Counted from the stretch's first letter, positions 5,620 through 16,447 are shown. The stretch: 19,278 nucleotides of DNA from DATKKX01 sp035542775 (GCA_035542775.1 DATKKX010000129.1:1-19278); one strand, 5' to 3'. Numbers and translations: made by a program. The notes: a model not told the origin generated them from the letters alone.

Positions 5620-7260
5620 ATGAGAACAGTCGTCATTGCCAGCGTGTTTGGGATCCTTCTTTGCGCGGGGGCATTGTCGTCCGCGTGGGGAGACCCTCCA
5701 TCCGCGCGGGTGCAGGACGCACTCGAGCAGGCCACCCGCCCCGCGCCCGAATTCGGCGCGGCCACCATGTGGCTGAACACCGACAAGCCGCTGACTTTGA
5801 AGCAGCTCCGGGGCCAAGTCGTGCTCATTGATTTCTGGACATATTGCTGCATCAATTGCATGCACGTCTTTCCCGACCTCAGGTTCCTCGAAGACAAATA
5901 CCGCGGCCAGCCTTTCGTCGTCATCGGCGTGCACTCCGGCAAGTTCAGCGCGGAAAAAGACCCGCGGAACATCCGCCAGGCGATTCTGCGAAACGGCATT
6001 ACCCACCCGGTCGCGGTGGACAGCGATTTTCACATCTGGAAGGCATTCGGCGTCAACGCGTGGCCGTCGCTCGTCTTGATCGATCCCGACGGAAACATCG
6101 TCGAGAAGTTGTCGGGCGAGGGGAACCGGGATCGTCTGGACAAAGCAGTCGCCATACTGCTCGATCAGTACCACAAAAAAGGAACCCTTGGCCAGGCGCT
6201 GATGCTGCGTGCCGAGCAGGTGGTTTCCGAGCCGGAGGAACTGGCGTTTCCCGGCAAGGTTCTTGCCGATGCCGGGTCGAACCGCCTGTTCGTCAGCGAC
6301 ACCAACCATCACCGCATACTTGTCGCCGATCTGGACGGTCACGTGCACGGGGTGATCGGCAGCAGCGTGGTCGGCCTGGAGGATGGCGATTTTTTGACGG
6401 CCCGGTTTCATCGGCCGCAAGGTCTGGCTCTCTCCGCCGATGGTCACACGCTGTACGTGGCGGATACGGAGAACCACGCCATCCGGGCCGCGGACTTCAG
6501 AGCTAAGCGAGTCCGAACCGTCGCCGGCACGGGCGTGCAATCGACCGATCGCGACGCCGAGGGGCCGGCCCTCCAGACTGCGTTGAACTCGCCGTGGGAT
6601 CTCGCCCTCGTCGGCGACAAGCTCTACATCGCCATGGCCGGCTCGCATCAGATCTGGGTGCTCGACCTGAGCGCCGGCAGCGTGGCTGTCTTCGCCGGGA
6701 CGGGGCATGAAGGGCGCATCGACGGCCCGAGTCGCGAGGCGGCCTTTGCCCAGCCGTCAGGTCTGGCCACGGACGGACGGGTTCTGTACGTCGCCGACAC
6801 GGAAGTCTCCACGATCCGGGCTGTCTCGCTGGGTTCGAACAGCCAGACCACGACGATCGCCGGGGGCGGAGGTCTGTTCGAGTTCGGTGTCCGGGACGGC
6901 AACGGCGAGCAGGCCTTATTCCAACATCCGCTGGGCGTCACCCTTTGGGACGAGAAGCTGTTCGTGGCGGACACGTTCAATCACCTGATCCGCCTGATCG
7001 ACCTCAAGACTCGCGAAGTCACGACCTGGCTGGGTACGGGCAAGGCCGAGAAGGGGACGCCCCAGCAGATCGGGCTGTACGAGCCGGGCGGTGTCTCGGT
7101 GACCAACGACACGCTGTACATCGCCGACACGAACAATCACCGCATTCTGGCCGTGGAGATCAAGTCCAAGAAGGTCCGCGTGCTCGACGTCAAGGTCGAG
7201 CCACAGGTGCTGACATCGGCGCCCTCGGGCCTCCCGGTAAGCAAGCCCGCCATGAACTGA
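5620..7260 (+). CDS. Secreted thioredoxin-like / NHL-repeat protein (NHLRC2-like)
   Basis: The predicted protein has 546 aa. Residues 1-24 are a Sec-type signal peptide (MRTVVIASVF then a hydrophobic core to SSAWG). Residues 40-185 are a TlpA/thioredoxin-like domain with WTYCCINCMH (Cys76, Cys77, Cys80) and the cis-Pro loop at AWPS (Pro149). From about 205 to 535 there is a beta-propeller of NHL repeats, with recurring elements such as LFVSDTNHHRI, LYVADTENHAI and LYIADTNNHRI. The order CCINC thioredoxin then NHL is that of NHLRC2-type proteins (family knowledge). A periplasmic redox or protein-interaction role is likely; the substrate is unknown. ATG at 5620 is preferred over 5530 because the longer start adds 30 residues before the signal peptide. 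Confidence 0.88.
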   Translation: MRTVVIASVFGILLCAGALSSAWGDPPSARVQDALEQATRPAPEFGAATMWLNTDKPLTLKQLRGQVVLIDFWTYCCINCMHVFPDLRFLEDKYRGQPFVVIGVHSGKFSAEKDPRNIRQAILRNGITHPVAVDSDFHIWKAFGVNAWPSLVLIDPDGNIVEKLSGEGNRDRLDKAVAILLDQYHKKGTLGQALMLRAEQVVSEPEELAFPGKVLADAGSNRLFVSDTNHHRILVADLDGHVHGVIGSSVVGLEDGDFLTARFHRPQGLALSADGHTLYVADTENHAIRAADFRAKRVRTVAGTGVQSTDRDAEGPALQTALNSPWDLALVGDKLYIAMAGSHQIWVLDLSAGSVAVFAGTGHEGRIDGPSREAAFAQPSGLATDGRVLYVADTEVSTIRAVSLGSNSQTTTIAGGGGLFEFGVRDGNGEQALFQHPLGVTLWDEKLFVADTFNHLIRLIDLKTREVTTWLGTGKAEKGTPQQIGLYEPGGVSVTNDTLYIADTNNHRILAVEIKSKKVRVLDVKVEPQVLTSAPSGLPVSKPAMN

Positions 7261-7303
7261 TTATTGCGCATCCGGACGGGGGTCGGCCGCATTGACTCGC
7301 CGG

Positions 7304-7345
7304 CGGTGAGACACAAAAATGGGCGTTTTGGCGACGATCTCACCG
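7304..7345. promoter_or_regulatory. 8-bp inverted repeat upstream of acetoacetyl-CoA synthetase
   Basis: CGGTGAGA (7304-7311) and TCTCACCG (7338-7345) are a perfect inverted repeat with a 26-nt spacer, in the 129-bp gap between the NHL gene and the ligase gene. It could be a regulator site or a weak leader hairpin. There is no T-tract after it, so a terminator is unlikely. Confidence 0.3.
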
Positions 7346-7389
7346 TAACTTACGCCGGTTGGAACCCATCAACAGGAGACGGCAAGAAC

Positions 7390-9327
<1,938 letters not shown>

Positions 9328-9398
9328 TCGGCCGCGGCAACGTGGGCCGATAGGAGATTCAGACGTCGACCAAGGACTGCTTGGCTGGAGGATCAACC

Positions 9399-10253
9399 AT
9401 GCAACAATCAAAGGCGATGACGATCATCGAGTTGTTGATCGTGGCGGCCATCCTTGCTCTGCTGTTGGCGGTAGCCGTACCGGGCCTCGGCCAGTCTCAG
9501 AACGAGAAGCGGCTCACCGAGTGCACAAAGAATCTTCGCCGGTTGGGCCAGGCCAACTATATTTACGCGCAAGATGATCCCGGCACGTTCCCTTGCATAG
9601 GAGGGCAGCGGAAGCAGAACGATGGCGCGATGGTTATTTTTGATCCCAAGAACCGCGAGAAGCAACCTTCCTCCGATGGAATCCCCTCGCCAACTGTGGA
9701 TTTGTGGGCGCTCCTGCGCGAAGAGTACAATGCAAAGGAATTCCATCTCCAGCCGAAAGATTTCATCTGTCCGGTTACGAAGGACGTACCTGATCCGGCT
9801 CAGGACCCGTCAGCCTACCACGATTTTCTGTCAGCAGAAAACCTCAGCTACGCTTTCCAGTTTCAACATGATCCCAATCGCAGAGTTCTCGGCACGAGTT
9901 CCGAGCCGACGTTTCCGCTGATGGCAGACGCCAATCCCTACATCAAAGGCGGCGTCAAAAAGGACTTTGCCGAAGACCGCTTGTCCAAGTACCGCGGCAA
10001 CAGCAAGAACCACGGTAAGGCGCGCCCAGGGCAGAATGTCCTCTTCCAGGATGGCCACGTGACCTTTGAGAAAAGCCCCGACTGTGGGCTGTCGGGCAAA
10101 GCCGACCCCGACGTGGACGGTGCTCGCGGTCGCGACAACTGCTACACGGTCCACAGCAGGGAAGGAAAAGGCTATGTCGACCCCGGGTCGGCCGCACCGA
10201 CCGCCACGCAATGTAACTTGGGCAGCAAATCCGACGCCTGCCTCGTGCCATGA
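9399..10253 (+). CDS. Type IV pilin-like (pseudopilin) protein
   Basis: The predicted protein has 284 aa. The N-terminus MQQSKA|MTIIELLIVAAILALLLA is a type III (prepilin) signal: a short polar leader, a predicted peptidase cut before Met7, Glu at mature position +5, and a single hydrophobic helix. Position -1 is Ala and +1 is Met instead of the usual Gly and Phe. Near the C-terminus, HGKARPGQNVLFQDGHVTF resembles the H...DG signature of planctomycete DUF1559-type proteins, but with 12 residues between His and DG instead of 9. Start: GGAGG lies 7-8 nt before the ATG. Exported and membrane-anchored; probably a pseudopilin-like surface protein of unknown role. It may be cotranscribed with the downstream lipoprotein gene. 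Confidence 0.85.
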   Translation: MQQSKAMTIIELLIVAAILALLLAVAVPGLGQSQNEKRLTECTKNLRRLGQANYIYAQDDPGTFPCIGGQRKQNDGAMVIFDPKNREKQPSSDGIPSPTVDLWALLREEYNAKEFHLQPKDFICPVTKDVPDPAQDPSAYHDFLSAENLSYAFQFQHDPNRRVLGTSSEPTFPLMADANPYIKGGVKKDFAEDRLSKYRGNSKNHGKARPGQNVLFQDGHVTFEKSPDCGLSGKADPDVDGARGRDNCYTVHSREGKGYVDPGSAAPTATQCNLGSKSDACLVP

Positions 10254-10285
10254 GGCAACTGGCGTCGTATGAAAGGAATGTGAAC

Positions 10286-10861
10286 ATGCATGCGGCTGTT
10301 CGCCCCTGCCAGTTATGCCTTGCCTTACTGCTGTTCAGCTCTGTGGCTTGCCAGTCTCCTACCACCGAGGCCCCGGCGCCGAAGGCTCCGGCGAACCCGG
10401 AGCTGCCGGCCGCGCCGGCCACACAGCCGGCCACCGAAGCGGCATCCCCGACCAGCGGCCCGGTGAGTCTGGCCGTCGAGCCGGGTATCTACAAGTTCAA
10501 GGCTCGGGTCGACAGTATCGGCGAGCTGGAAGAAGGCCTGCGGCATAAGATGCTCGACGGCGCCGGTGTGGTCCGCGGCGAACGCTGCATCTTTACCGGC
10601 GAGGATCTGACTTGGAGAATCCGGCTTGAGGTGCAGGAGGTTTATGATCCGCTTTCGTTCCTGCAGCCCGGCGCAAAGCTGGCCTTCCTGGTGCACAACG
10701 TGGATCAGGTGCTCGGCCCCGGGAACGACGACGCGGCCGGCAGGGCGTTCGATTTCTCATTGACGATCCGAAGCTCGCCCGGCGGCAGGCTGCATTACGG
10801 ACCGCTCACGACTCCGACCGGTTTGTTCGCGGAACAGGGCGGATTCGGGCCGCGGCAGTGA
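10286..10861 (+). CDS. Small putative lipoprotein with Pro/Ala-rich linker, function unknown
   Basis: The predicted protein has 191 aa. The signal peptide ends in SSVAC (Cys22), a probable though not canonical lipobox. Residues 23-65 are a Pro/Ala/Glu/Thr-rich linker, followed by a compact domain (about 70-170) with YKFKARVDSIG and WRIRLEVQEVYDP, of no family I recognise. ATG 10286 is used because AAGGA lies 8 nt upstream and the signal peptide begins directly; the upstream ATG at 10250 overlaps the pilin-like gene. It sits 32 bp after the pilin-like gene and 16 bp before the FHA-phosphatase gene, so an operon is likely. Confidence 0.75.
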   Translation: MHAAVRPCQLCLALLLFSSVACQSPTTEAPAPKAPANPELPAAPATQPATEAASPTSGPVSLAVEPGIYKFKARVDSIGELEEGLRHKMLDGAGVVRGERCIFTGEDLTWRIRLEVQEVYDPLSFLQPGAKLAFLVHNVDQVLGPGNDDAAGRAFDFSLTIRSSPGGRLHYGPLTTPTGLFAEQGGFGPRQ

Positions 10862-10877
10862 GGCAGCGAGGACGGCG

Positions 10878-12509
10878 ATGGGATCCCAGGATCCTCATAT
10901 GGACCCGCGTCTCATTATTCGCCATGAGCTGCGCCTGGTGGGCACCATCGATCTTCGCGGTTCGGCGCTGACCATCGGCCGGTCATCCCAGTGCGACATT
11001 CGATTGCAGCACGATGCCGTCTCGCGCCATCACGCCCGGCTGGAGAAGCGCGAAGACGGCTGGCATGTCGTCGACATGGAGAGCGTCAACGGAATTCGCG
11101 TCAACGGCAGGCGGATGAAGGAAGCCCGCCTGAGCCCGGGCGACGTGATCGAGGTCCGTCCGTTCGCGATGAACTTCCTGACCGCCGGCACCGGGCTGGA
11201 CCGATCGATCAGTCTGGCCGCGACCTGCGAGAAGGCCACGCTCATGCCGGACAGCAGGTCGTCGGGGCAGGTCGTGCGGCAGAGGCTGGCGGACCTGTAC
11301 GGTCTGGCGAGGCTGGTGATCCATCGCCAGGATAACGGCTCCTTCTGGCAGGAGATCCACGCGGCGTTGCAGCGGTCGCTGGTGGCGGACCGATGCGTCC
11401 TGGTGGGCTTCGATCAGATGACCGGCATCTATCGTCTTGCTCCACGGATCCGTCCTTCCGAGACGGAGGCGCCGCTGGTAGTCAGCCAGTCAGTGCTCCA
11501 TGACGTGATTGAGAACCACCGGGCGGTGCTGGTGCGGCGGGTGGCGGAGGACAATCACTACGCCGCGGCGGAGAGTCTGATGAGCAGCCATACGGGCTCG
11601 GTCATCTGCGTCCCGGTGCTGGTATCGGGGCAGACCCGGGCGGTGGTCTATGCCGAGCGGCGCGAGGGGCATCAGCCGTTCGGAACCGAGGACCTGGATT
11701 TCGTCACCGCGGCGGTAGATATGGCTGCCGCGGCGGTGGACATGGATGAACTTCAGGCGCGAGGTCGGGAGCTGTCTCGCCTGCGGGGCCGTGTCGATGC
11801 GGGACGCGAGGTGCAGGAGATGCTGTTGCCGCGGCCCGTTCCACAACCGAGCTGGGGACAGGTGGCGGCCAGGAACGTGCCGGCGGACCAGGTCAGCGGG
11901 GACATCTACGACGTGGCGATCGACGGCCGCGGCCGATTGGCAGTCAGCATTGCCGATGTATCCGGCAAGGGCGTGCCGGCGGCGTTCGTGACGGCCATCG
12001 TTCAGAACACCTTCCGGCAGGCACTGGGCGACCTGGAGGATCTCGGCGAAATCGTCCGGAGGATCAATGCGACGCTGCTGGCATATCGGCTGTCCGCCTG
12101 CTACGTGACGATGATCATCTGCCGATGGTCGACAGCCGGTGACATCGTGGAGATTGCGAACTGTGGGCACCATGCGCCGCTCTGGGTGACCGCCGACGGC
12201 CGGATCGATGCCTTTCCCGAGCGCGTCGGCCTGGCATTGGGTATCGCGCCGGAGTGGTTCGGGGAGATCGTTCAGCGCGACTCGTCGAACCTCCCCACCG
12301 TGCTCTTTTCCAGCGACGGCGCCACCGAGGCCAAGAACAGAAACCAGGAGCAGTATGGGCTTCATCGCCTGGGGGAGGAGTTGTTGCGGCTCTCTTCGGG
12401 CACACCCGAGGCAATCGTCGACGGTCTGGCAACTGCGGTTCGGCGGTTCAGCGCCTCGTTCGATCCGGAGGACGATGTGACGTTGCTGGTGGTTAAGAGG
12501 AATCCGTAG
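10878..12509 (+). CDS. FHA-GAF-SpoIIE/PP2C-type serine phosphatase
   Basis: The predicted protein has 543 aa. An N-terminal FHA domain (about 14-100) has LTIGRSSQCDI, SRHHARL and NGIRVNG, the phosphothreonine-binding loops. A GAF domain covers about 135-285 and a short coiled linker 290-315. The C-terminal PP2C/SpoIIE (RsbU-like) domain (about 320-540) shows metal-binding Asps in GDIYD (341-345), IADVSGKG (Asp360), FSSDGATEA (Asp480) and DDVTLLVV (Asp533). Such proteins typically dephosphorylate anti-sigma antagonists in partner-switching pathways (family knowledge); no such partner gene is in view. AGGA lies about 7 nt before ATG 10878; ATG 10899 is also possible. Cytoplasmic. Confidence 0.92.
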   Translation: MGSQDPHMDPRLIIRHELRLVGTIDLRGSALTIGRSSQCDIRLQHDAVSRHHARLEKREDGWHVVDMESVNGIRVNGRRMKEARLSPGDVIEVRPFAMNFLTAGTGLDRSISLAATCEKATLMPDSRSSGQVVRQRLADLYGLARLVIHRQDNGSFWQEIHAALQRSLVADRCVLVGFDQMTGIYRLAPRIRPSETEAPLVVSQSVLHDVIENHRAVLVRRVAEDNHYAAAESLMSSHTGSVICVPVLVSGQTRAVVYAERREGHQPFGTEDLDFVTAAVDMAAAAVDMDELQARGRELSRLRGRVDAGREVQEMLLPRPVPQPSWGQVAARNVPADQVSGDIYDVAIDGRGRLAVSIADVSGKGVPAAFVTAIVQNTFRQALGDLEDLGEIVRRINATLLAYRLSACYVTMIICRWSTAGDIVEIANCGHHAPLWVTADGRIDAFPERVGLALGIAPEWFGEIVQRDSSNLPTVLFSSDGATEAKNRNQEQYGLHRLGEELLRLSSGTPEAIVDGLATAVRRFSASFDPEDDVTLLVVKRNP

Positions 12510-12513
12510 GCGC

Positions 12514-14196
12514 TCAAGGCTCGAAGGTAAGGGCCTTGCTCGCGGGGCGATTCTCCGAGGCGGACTCATCGGGAATCACGACGGTCGTGTTCGCGCCCTC
12601 CCCCTGCGATTCTTCGATCACAATCCGGCTGACGCGGGTCGAGCGAACGGAGACGCCCGCCAGGGTGGGCCGGCGCGCCGGGATGATGACGGTGAAAGTC
12701 GTGCCCTGGCCCGGCTGGGAACGGACGTGAATCTGCCCGCCGGACTGTTCCACGACCTCGCGGACGATCGACAGGCCCAGGCCCGTTCCTGAAATGCCGG
12801 CGGCCAGAGCCTGATTGCCCCTGCGGAAGGCATCGAAGATGGACCCTTCGCCGCCGGGTCCGCCGCGCCCGCGAAGCGTGGAGGGGTCGATGCCCATGCC
12901 GGTGTCGGAGACAGAAACGAAGACTCCCGTCGCATCGGGGCCGGCGGCGACCGCCGAGGCAGGCTCAGTGGTGTCCGCCGTCAAGGCGCTGGCATCGCAG
13001 CGTCCTGCTGTGACGGTCACTTTCCCCGGGCCGAAGGTGAACTTGATGGCGTTGTCGATCAGGTTGCCGACGCAATCCCGCAGATCATCCGGCGCGACCT
13101 CGACGGAGAGGTCGACACCCTCCGGCACCTGCATGCTGAGGGTGATCTGCTTGCCCTCGGCCAGTGGGGCGTTCTTCTGGCACAGGTCGGCGAGGACTTT
13201 CCGCACATCGGTCGGCGACGGCGGCCGCTTGCCGGGGTCCGCCTCCTGGAGCCTCGCCAGCGTCAACAGTTCGGTGACCTGGTTGATGCCGTCGCGGCAG
13301 CGGAACATGATCTTCTTGCAGGTGTCTCCGATGGCCTCGCCCTGGATGACGCCGTCGGAGATAAGCCCGGCCAGGGTCTGGACGACGGCGAGTGGAGTCT
13401 TGAGCTGGTGGGCGGCAGTCTGCATGAACCGCGAGCGGCGTTGCTGCAAGTCGGTGATGGCCAACTGCGATTGCCACAGGGCGTCGACCACCCGGCGGAG
13501 TTGCCTCTCGCGGTCGCTGAGTTGCGTGGCGATGTGCAGCGTGAAGTACAGCATGCCCATGATGCCACAGGCCACCACCGCGAATAGCGAAACCACATAC
13601 TCGGGGCTCTGATACAGGTACAAGCCCTGCATGGAGGGCAGGAAGGCATAGTGCGGAACCACCCAACCACGCAATTCTCCCACGCCGAGCACCACGAAGA
13701 GAAGAACCGCCCAGATCCCCTGGATCAGTGCATGCCACTTTCGGAGGATGAGTGAGCCGATGGCCATGTGGAACAGGTAAAACACCGCCATGGGGCTTTC
13801 CACGCCGCCGGTATATCTCAGGATCAGGGTCAGGAAGAGGAGATCCACGGCGACCTGGGCGTTGGCGAAGAACAAGGCGCTGGGTGTGGCCCTCTCCTCA
13901 TCTCCGCTGGAGGCCGCCTCAAATCGGGTGCGCAGGAAACGCGAGACGGCCATCCAGATCAGGTTGACCGCCGCCAAGGCGGCGAGGACTACGGCCAGTT
14001 GGATGGGTCGTCCGGGTCCGGGGGCCAGAAATCGCTCGGCGGTCAGGATCAGCAGGGCAGCGCAGATCATCCCCCATCGGAGTCGGATAAACCAGTGCAA
14101 CCGCACCAGGGAGATGAGGACGTCGGTGTGCGCGGGACGGTGCGGGCCCGTTGTGGAAGCATCCGCCAGATTGCCGGACTCATTCGGAACGCCCAT
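12514..14196 (-). CDS. Membrane sensor histidine kinase with C-terminal extension
   Basis: The predicted protein has 560 aa. The N-terminal region (about 40-225) holds five or six hydrophobic segments (near 42-58, 66-84, 112-128, 134-151, 158-174 and 200-222) with no obvious large periplasmic domain. The kinase core follows: H-box TAAHQLKTPLAVV with His263, N-box NLIDNAIKF (Asn382), DTGMGI (431-436) and GTGLGLSIV (470-478). An Ala/Thr-rich insert lies at about 400-422. After the ATPase domain there is an unusual 50-residue tail (510-560) with SRIVIEESQG and NTTVVIPDES. No response regulator is adjacent, so the partner is unknown. The gene converges on the FHA phosphatase with only 4 bp between stop codons. 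Confidence 0.92.
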   Translation of the reverse strand: MGVPNESGNLADASTTGPHRPAHTDVLISLVRLHWFIRLRWGMICAALLILTAERFLAPGPGRPIQLAVVLAALAAVNLIWMAVSRFLRTRFEAASSGDEERATPSALFFANAQVAVDLLFLTLILRYTGGVESPMAVFYLFHMAIGSLILRKWHALIQGIWAVLLFVVLGVGELRGWVVPHYAFLPSMQGLYLYQSPEYVVSLFAVVACGIMGMLYFTLHIATQLSDRERQLRRVVDALWQSQLAITDLQQRRSRFMQTAAHQLKTPLAVVQTLAGLISDGVIQGEAIGDTCKKIMFRCRDGINQVTELLTLARLQEADPGKRPPSPTDVRKVLADLCQKNAPLAEGKQITLSMQVPEGVDLSVEVAPDDLRDCVGNLIDNAIKFTFGPGKVTVTAGRCDASALTADTTEPASAVAAGPDATGVFVSVSDTGMGIDPSTLRGRGGPGGEGSIFDAFRRGNQALAAGISGTGLGLSIVREVVEQSGGQIHVRSQPGQGTTFTVIIPARRPTLAGVSVRSTRVSRIVIEESQGEGANTTVVIPDESASENRPASKALTFEP

Positions 14197-14343
14197 TGCA
14201 GCACCTATCGTCGCCCTGGCACAGGCGTTTACAGCATACCGCAGGATCGACGGCGGCGTCGAGCGTTCTTTTGAATGCGTGCCGGGCGTGAGAATGCGGC
14301 AAGTCGTCGGTCGCTCGATGGCGAGGAAAGGACCCCGGCGGTC
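14197..14343. other. Intergenic DNA between divergent kinase and peptidase genes
   Basis: This is the upstream part of a 295-bp divergent gap. It must hold the kinase promoter, but I see no strong match. A small pair, GACC-CCGGC-GGTC (about 14331-14343), lies just before the peptidase promoter. No gene is supported here. Confidence 0.3.
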
Positions 14344-14373
14344 TTGCAGTTGCCCGCCTGAAACCGATATACT
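14344..14373 (+). promoter_or_regulatory. Candidate sigma70-type promoter for the M28 peptidase
   Basis: TTGCAG (14344-14349), an 18-bp spacer and TATACT (14368-14373) form a good match in an otherwise GC-rich gap. Transcription would start near 14380, giving a leader of about 110 nt that contains a GCCC-TTTC-GGGC hairpin (about 14406-14417) and a 31-codon frame overlapping the peptidase start. Consensus match only. Confidence 0.5.
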
Positions 14374-14491
14374 GATGCACGGAGGAAGAGCTGGGAGCGA
14401 TGCATGCCCTTTCGGGCCCGCCCCGCGCGGCCGACGCCTGCATGAAGCCTGTCAGACGCGGCTTGTTCCACAGACAACAGGAGATCGATCA

Positions 14492-16447
14492 ATGAAAAGG
14501 CTGCCGATGCTGCGGAAAGCGGTGTTGTTTCTGGCCGTCACGATGACAATTGCCTGGGCGGCTTCGGAAGCGCTGGCGTCTCTGCCGGGCATGGCCGCCG
14601 CCAACCAGGTCAGTCAGACAAGTTATCGATCGTTCCTGGGTGACAACCTTGGAGTGGTGGGAATTCTCTACACCCACACCGGCAGCGACCGCCAATGGGG
14701 GCCGAACCACAACCTGGCGCGGACCAATATCGTCAATACATTTCAATCATACGGGTTAAACCCGGTCCTGGAGCCGTTCACGTATTCGGGCACGACCTAC
14801 TACAACGTCGTGGCGACGAAAGTCGGCACGACTCATCCCAATGACGAGTACATCATCGGCGCACACTTCGATTCCGTGGCCTGCCCCGGCGCCGACGACA
14901 ACGCCAGCGGCGTCTCTCTGGTATTGGAAGCGGCTCGCATCCTGAGCCAATACACCTCTGATTACACCATACGGTTCATCGCCTTCGACCGTGAGGAACA
15001 GGGGCTCTACGGCAGCGACGCCTACGCCTCCGCCCATTCGACGGACAGCATCCTGGGGATGATCTCCGCGGACATGGTCTCCTACGACCAGGGCGGCAAC
15101 CTCTGCCGGACGTACGGCCGCTCGTCCTCCGACCCCCTCAAGCTCGCCCTGGGCAGCGCCATCGCGACTTACAGCGGCGGCCTCAACTGGACCAACTACG
15201 GACAGATGGATGCCAGCGATCACGCCCCCTTCGAGTGGCAGGGCTTCCAGGCCTGCTGCCTCATCGAGAATTACACGGACAATCCCAGCTATCACAGCAC
15301 CAGCGACTGCGTGGACATTGCGGGCTACATCAACTACGCATTCGCCGTCAAGATGACCCGCAGCGTGGTCGGCTTCCTGGTCGACTCGGCCGGCGTGAAC
15401 GTGCCGTACGACGGGCTGGCCTTTTCCTATCCCAACGGCCGCCCGACCTTCAGCTATCCGCCGGGCGGCCCGAGCGTTCGCGTCGTCGTCGCGGGCGTCG
15501 GGAGCGGCGTTCCCCAGCCCGGCACTGGCGTGTTGCACTATTACACCGAGGGACGCTGGCAGAGCGCGGCGATGACGGTGGTTTCACCCAATGTGTATGA
15601 CGCGGTTCTGCCGGCGGCGGGCTGCGGCACAACCGTTCAGTACTATGTCAGCGCCCAATCCACGGGCGGCACAACGTTCAACGATCCGCCGGACGCCCCG
15701 TCGACGACCTTCACCACGCTGTCCGGCTACGGCACAGGGGTGGTGTACGAGAACTATCTCAACACCAATCCCGGCTGGACGGTGCAGGGACAATGGGCTT
15801 TCGGGCATCCGACCGGCGGCGGCTCCCACAATCTCGATCCGACCAACGGGTACACCGGCACGAATGTGTATGGATACAACCTCAGCGGGGACTATGCCAA
15901 TAACATCCCGGCTTATTACCTGACCACCACGCCGATCAACTGCACCGGCAAATACGGGGTAAAGCTGGACTTCTATCGCTGGCTGGGCGTGGAATCGAAC
16001 GAAAACTACGACAAGGCCACGATCGAAGCCAGCAACAACGGCCTCTCATGGACCACGATCTGGCGCGCGGCCGACACCGGCGCCGCGGTCAGCGACGCCT
16101 CGTGGCAGCACGTCATCTACGACATATCGTCCGTGGCCGACAACAAGCCGGTCGTGCAGATTCGCTGGGGCATGGGCCCAACTGACAGCTACGTGACCTA
16201 TCCCGGCTGGAACATTGACGACGTCAAGTTGACGTCACTGCAATGCACGCCGCAGTGTGGCGGCCCGACCAACGGCGACATGAATGGGGACGGCAAGACC
16301 AACGGAGCCGACATGCAGGCGTTTATCAGCGCGGTCATCACGCGAGCGACCGATCCGGTCGTGGTCTGCCCGGGGGATTTCAGCGGGAATCTGATCGTCG
16401 ATATGGCCGACGTTCCCAGCATGGTCAACGCGCTGTTAGGGCTTTAA
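14492..16447 (+). CDS. Secreted M28-family zinc peptidase with dockerin-like C-terminus
   Basis: The predicted protein has 651 aa. Residues 1-30 are a Sec signal peptide. The M28 aminopeptidase domain spans about 40-300 with presumed zinc and catalytic residues His125 and Asp127 (GAHFDS), Asp135 (PGADDNASG), Glu168-Glu169 (FDREEQG), Asp194 (ISADMVS) and His268 (SYHSTSD). A beta-rich region (about 300-410) and a jelly-roll or MAM-like module (about 415-585) follow. The tail (594-651) has two dockerin-like calcium loops, NGDMNGDGKTNGADM and PGDFSGNLIVDMAD. Family knowledge suggests extracellular peptide hydrolysis; the dockerin-like tail implies attachment to a partner, but no cohesin is visible here. 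ATG 14492 has AGGAG about 9 nt upstream; an open frame upstream overlaps the kinase gene and is rejected. Confidence 0.92.
   Translation: MKRLPMLRKAVLFLAVTMTIAWAASEALASLPGMAAANQVSQTSYRSFLGDNLGVVGILYTHTGSDRQWGPNHNLARTNIVNTFQSYGLNPVLEPFTYSGTTYYNVVATKVGTTHPNDEYIIGAHFDSVACPGADDNASGVSLVLEAARILSQYTSDYTIRFIAFDREEQGLYGSDAYASAHSTDSILGMISADMVSYDQGGNLCRTYGRSSSDPLKLALGSAIATYSGGLNWTNYGQMDASDHAPFEWQGFQACCLIENYTDNPSYHSTSDCVDIAGYINYAFAVKMTRSVVGFLVDSAGVNVPYDGLAFSYPNGRPTFSYPPGGPSVRVVVAGVGSGVPQPGTGVLHYYTEGRWQSAAMTVVSPNVYDAVLPAAGCGTTVQYYVSAQSTGGTTFNDPPDAPSTTFTTLSGYGTGVVYENYLNTNPGWTVQGQWAFGHPTGGGSHNLDPTNGYTGTNVYGYNLSGDYANNIPAYYLTTTPINCTGKYGVKLDFYRWLGVESNENYDKATIEASNNGLSWTTIWRAADTGAAVSDASWQHVIYDISSVADNKPVVQIRWGMGPTDSYVTYPGWNIDDVKLTSLQCTPQCGGPTNGDMNGDGKTNGADMQAFISAVITRATDPVVVCPGDFSGNLIVDMADVPSMVNALLGL

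Noticed and set aside
5593..6708. 371-aa minus-strand ORF over the thioredoxin/NHL gene
   Set aside because: Antisense shadow; the plus strand has a signal peptide, CCINC and regular NHL repeats.
13790..14491. Upstream extension of the M28 peptidase frame to 885 aa
   Set aside because: It runs antisense through the membrane kinase gene; the signal peptide and AGGAG place the start at 14492.
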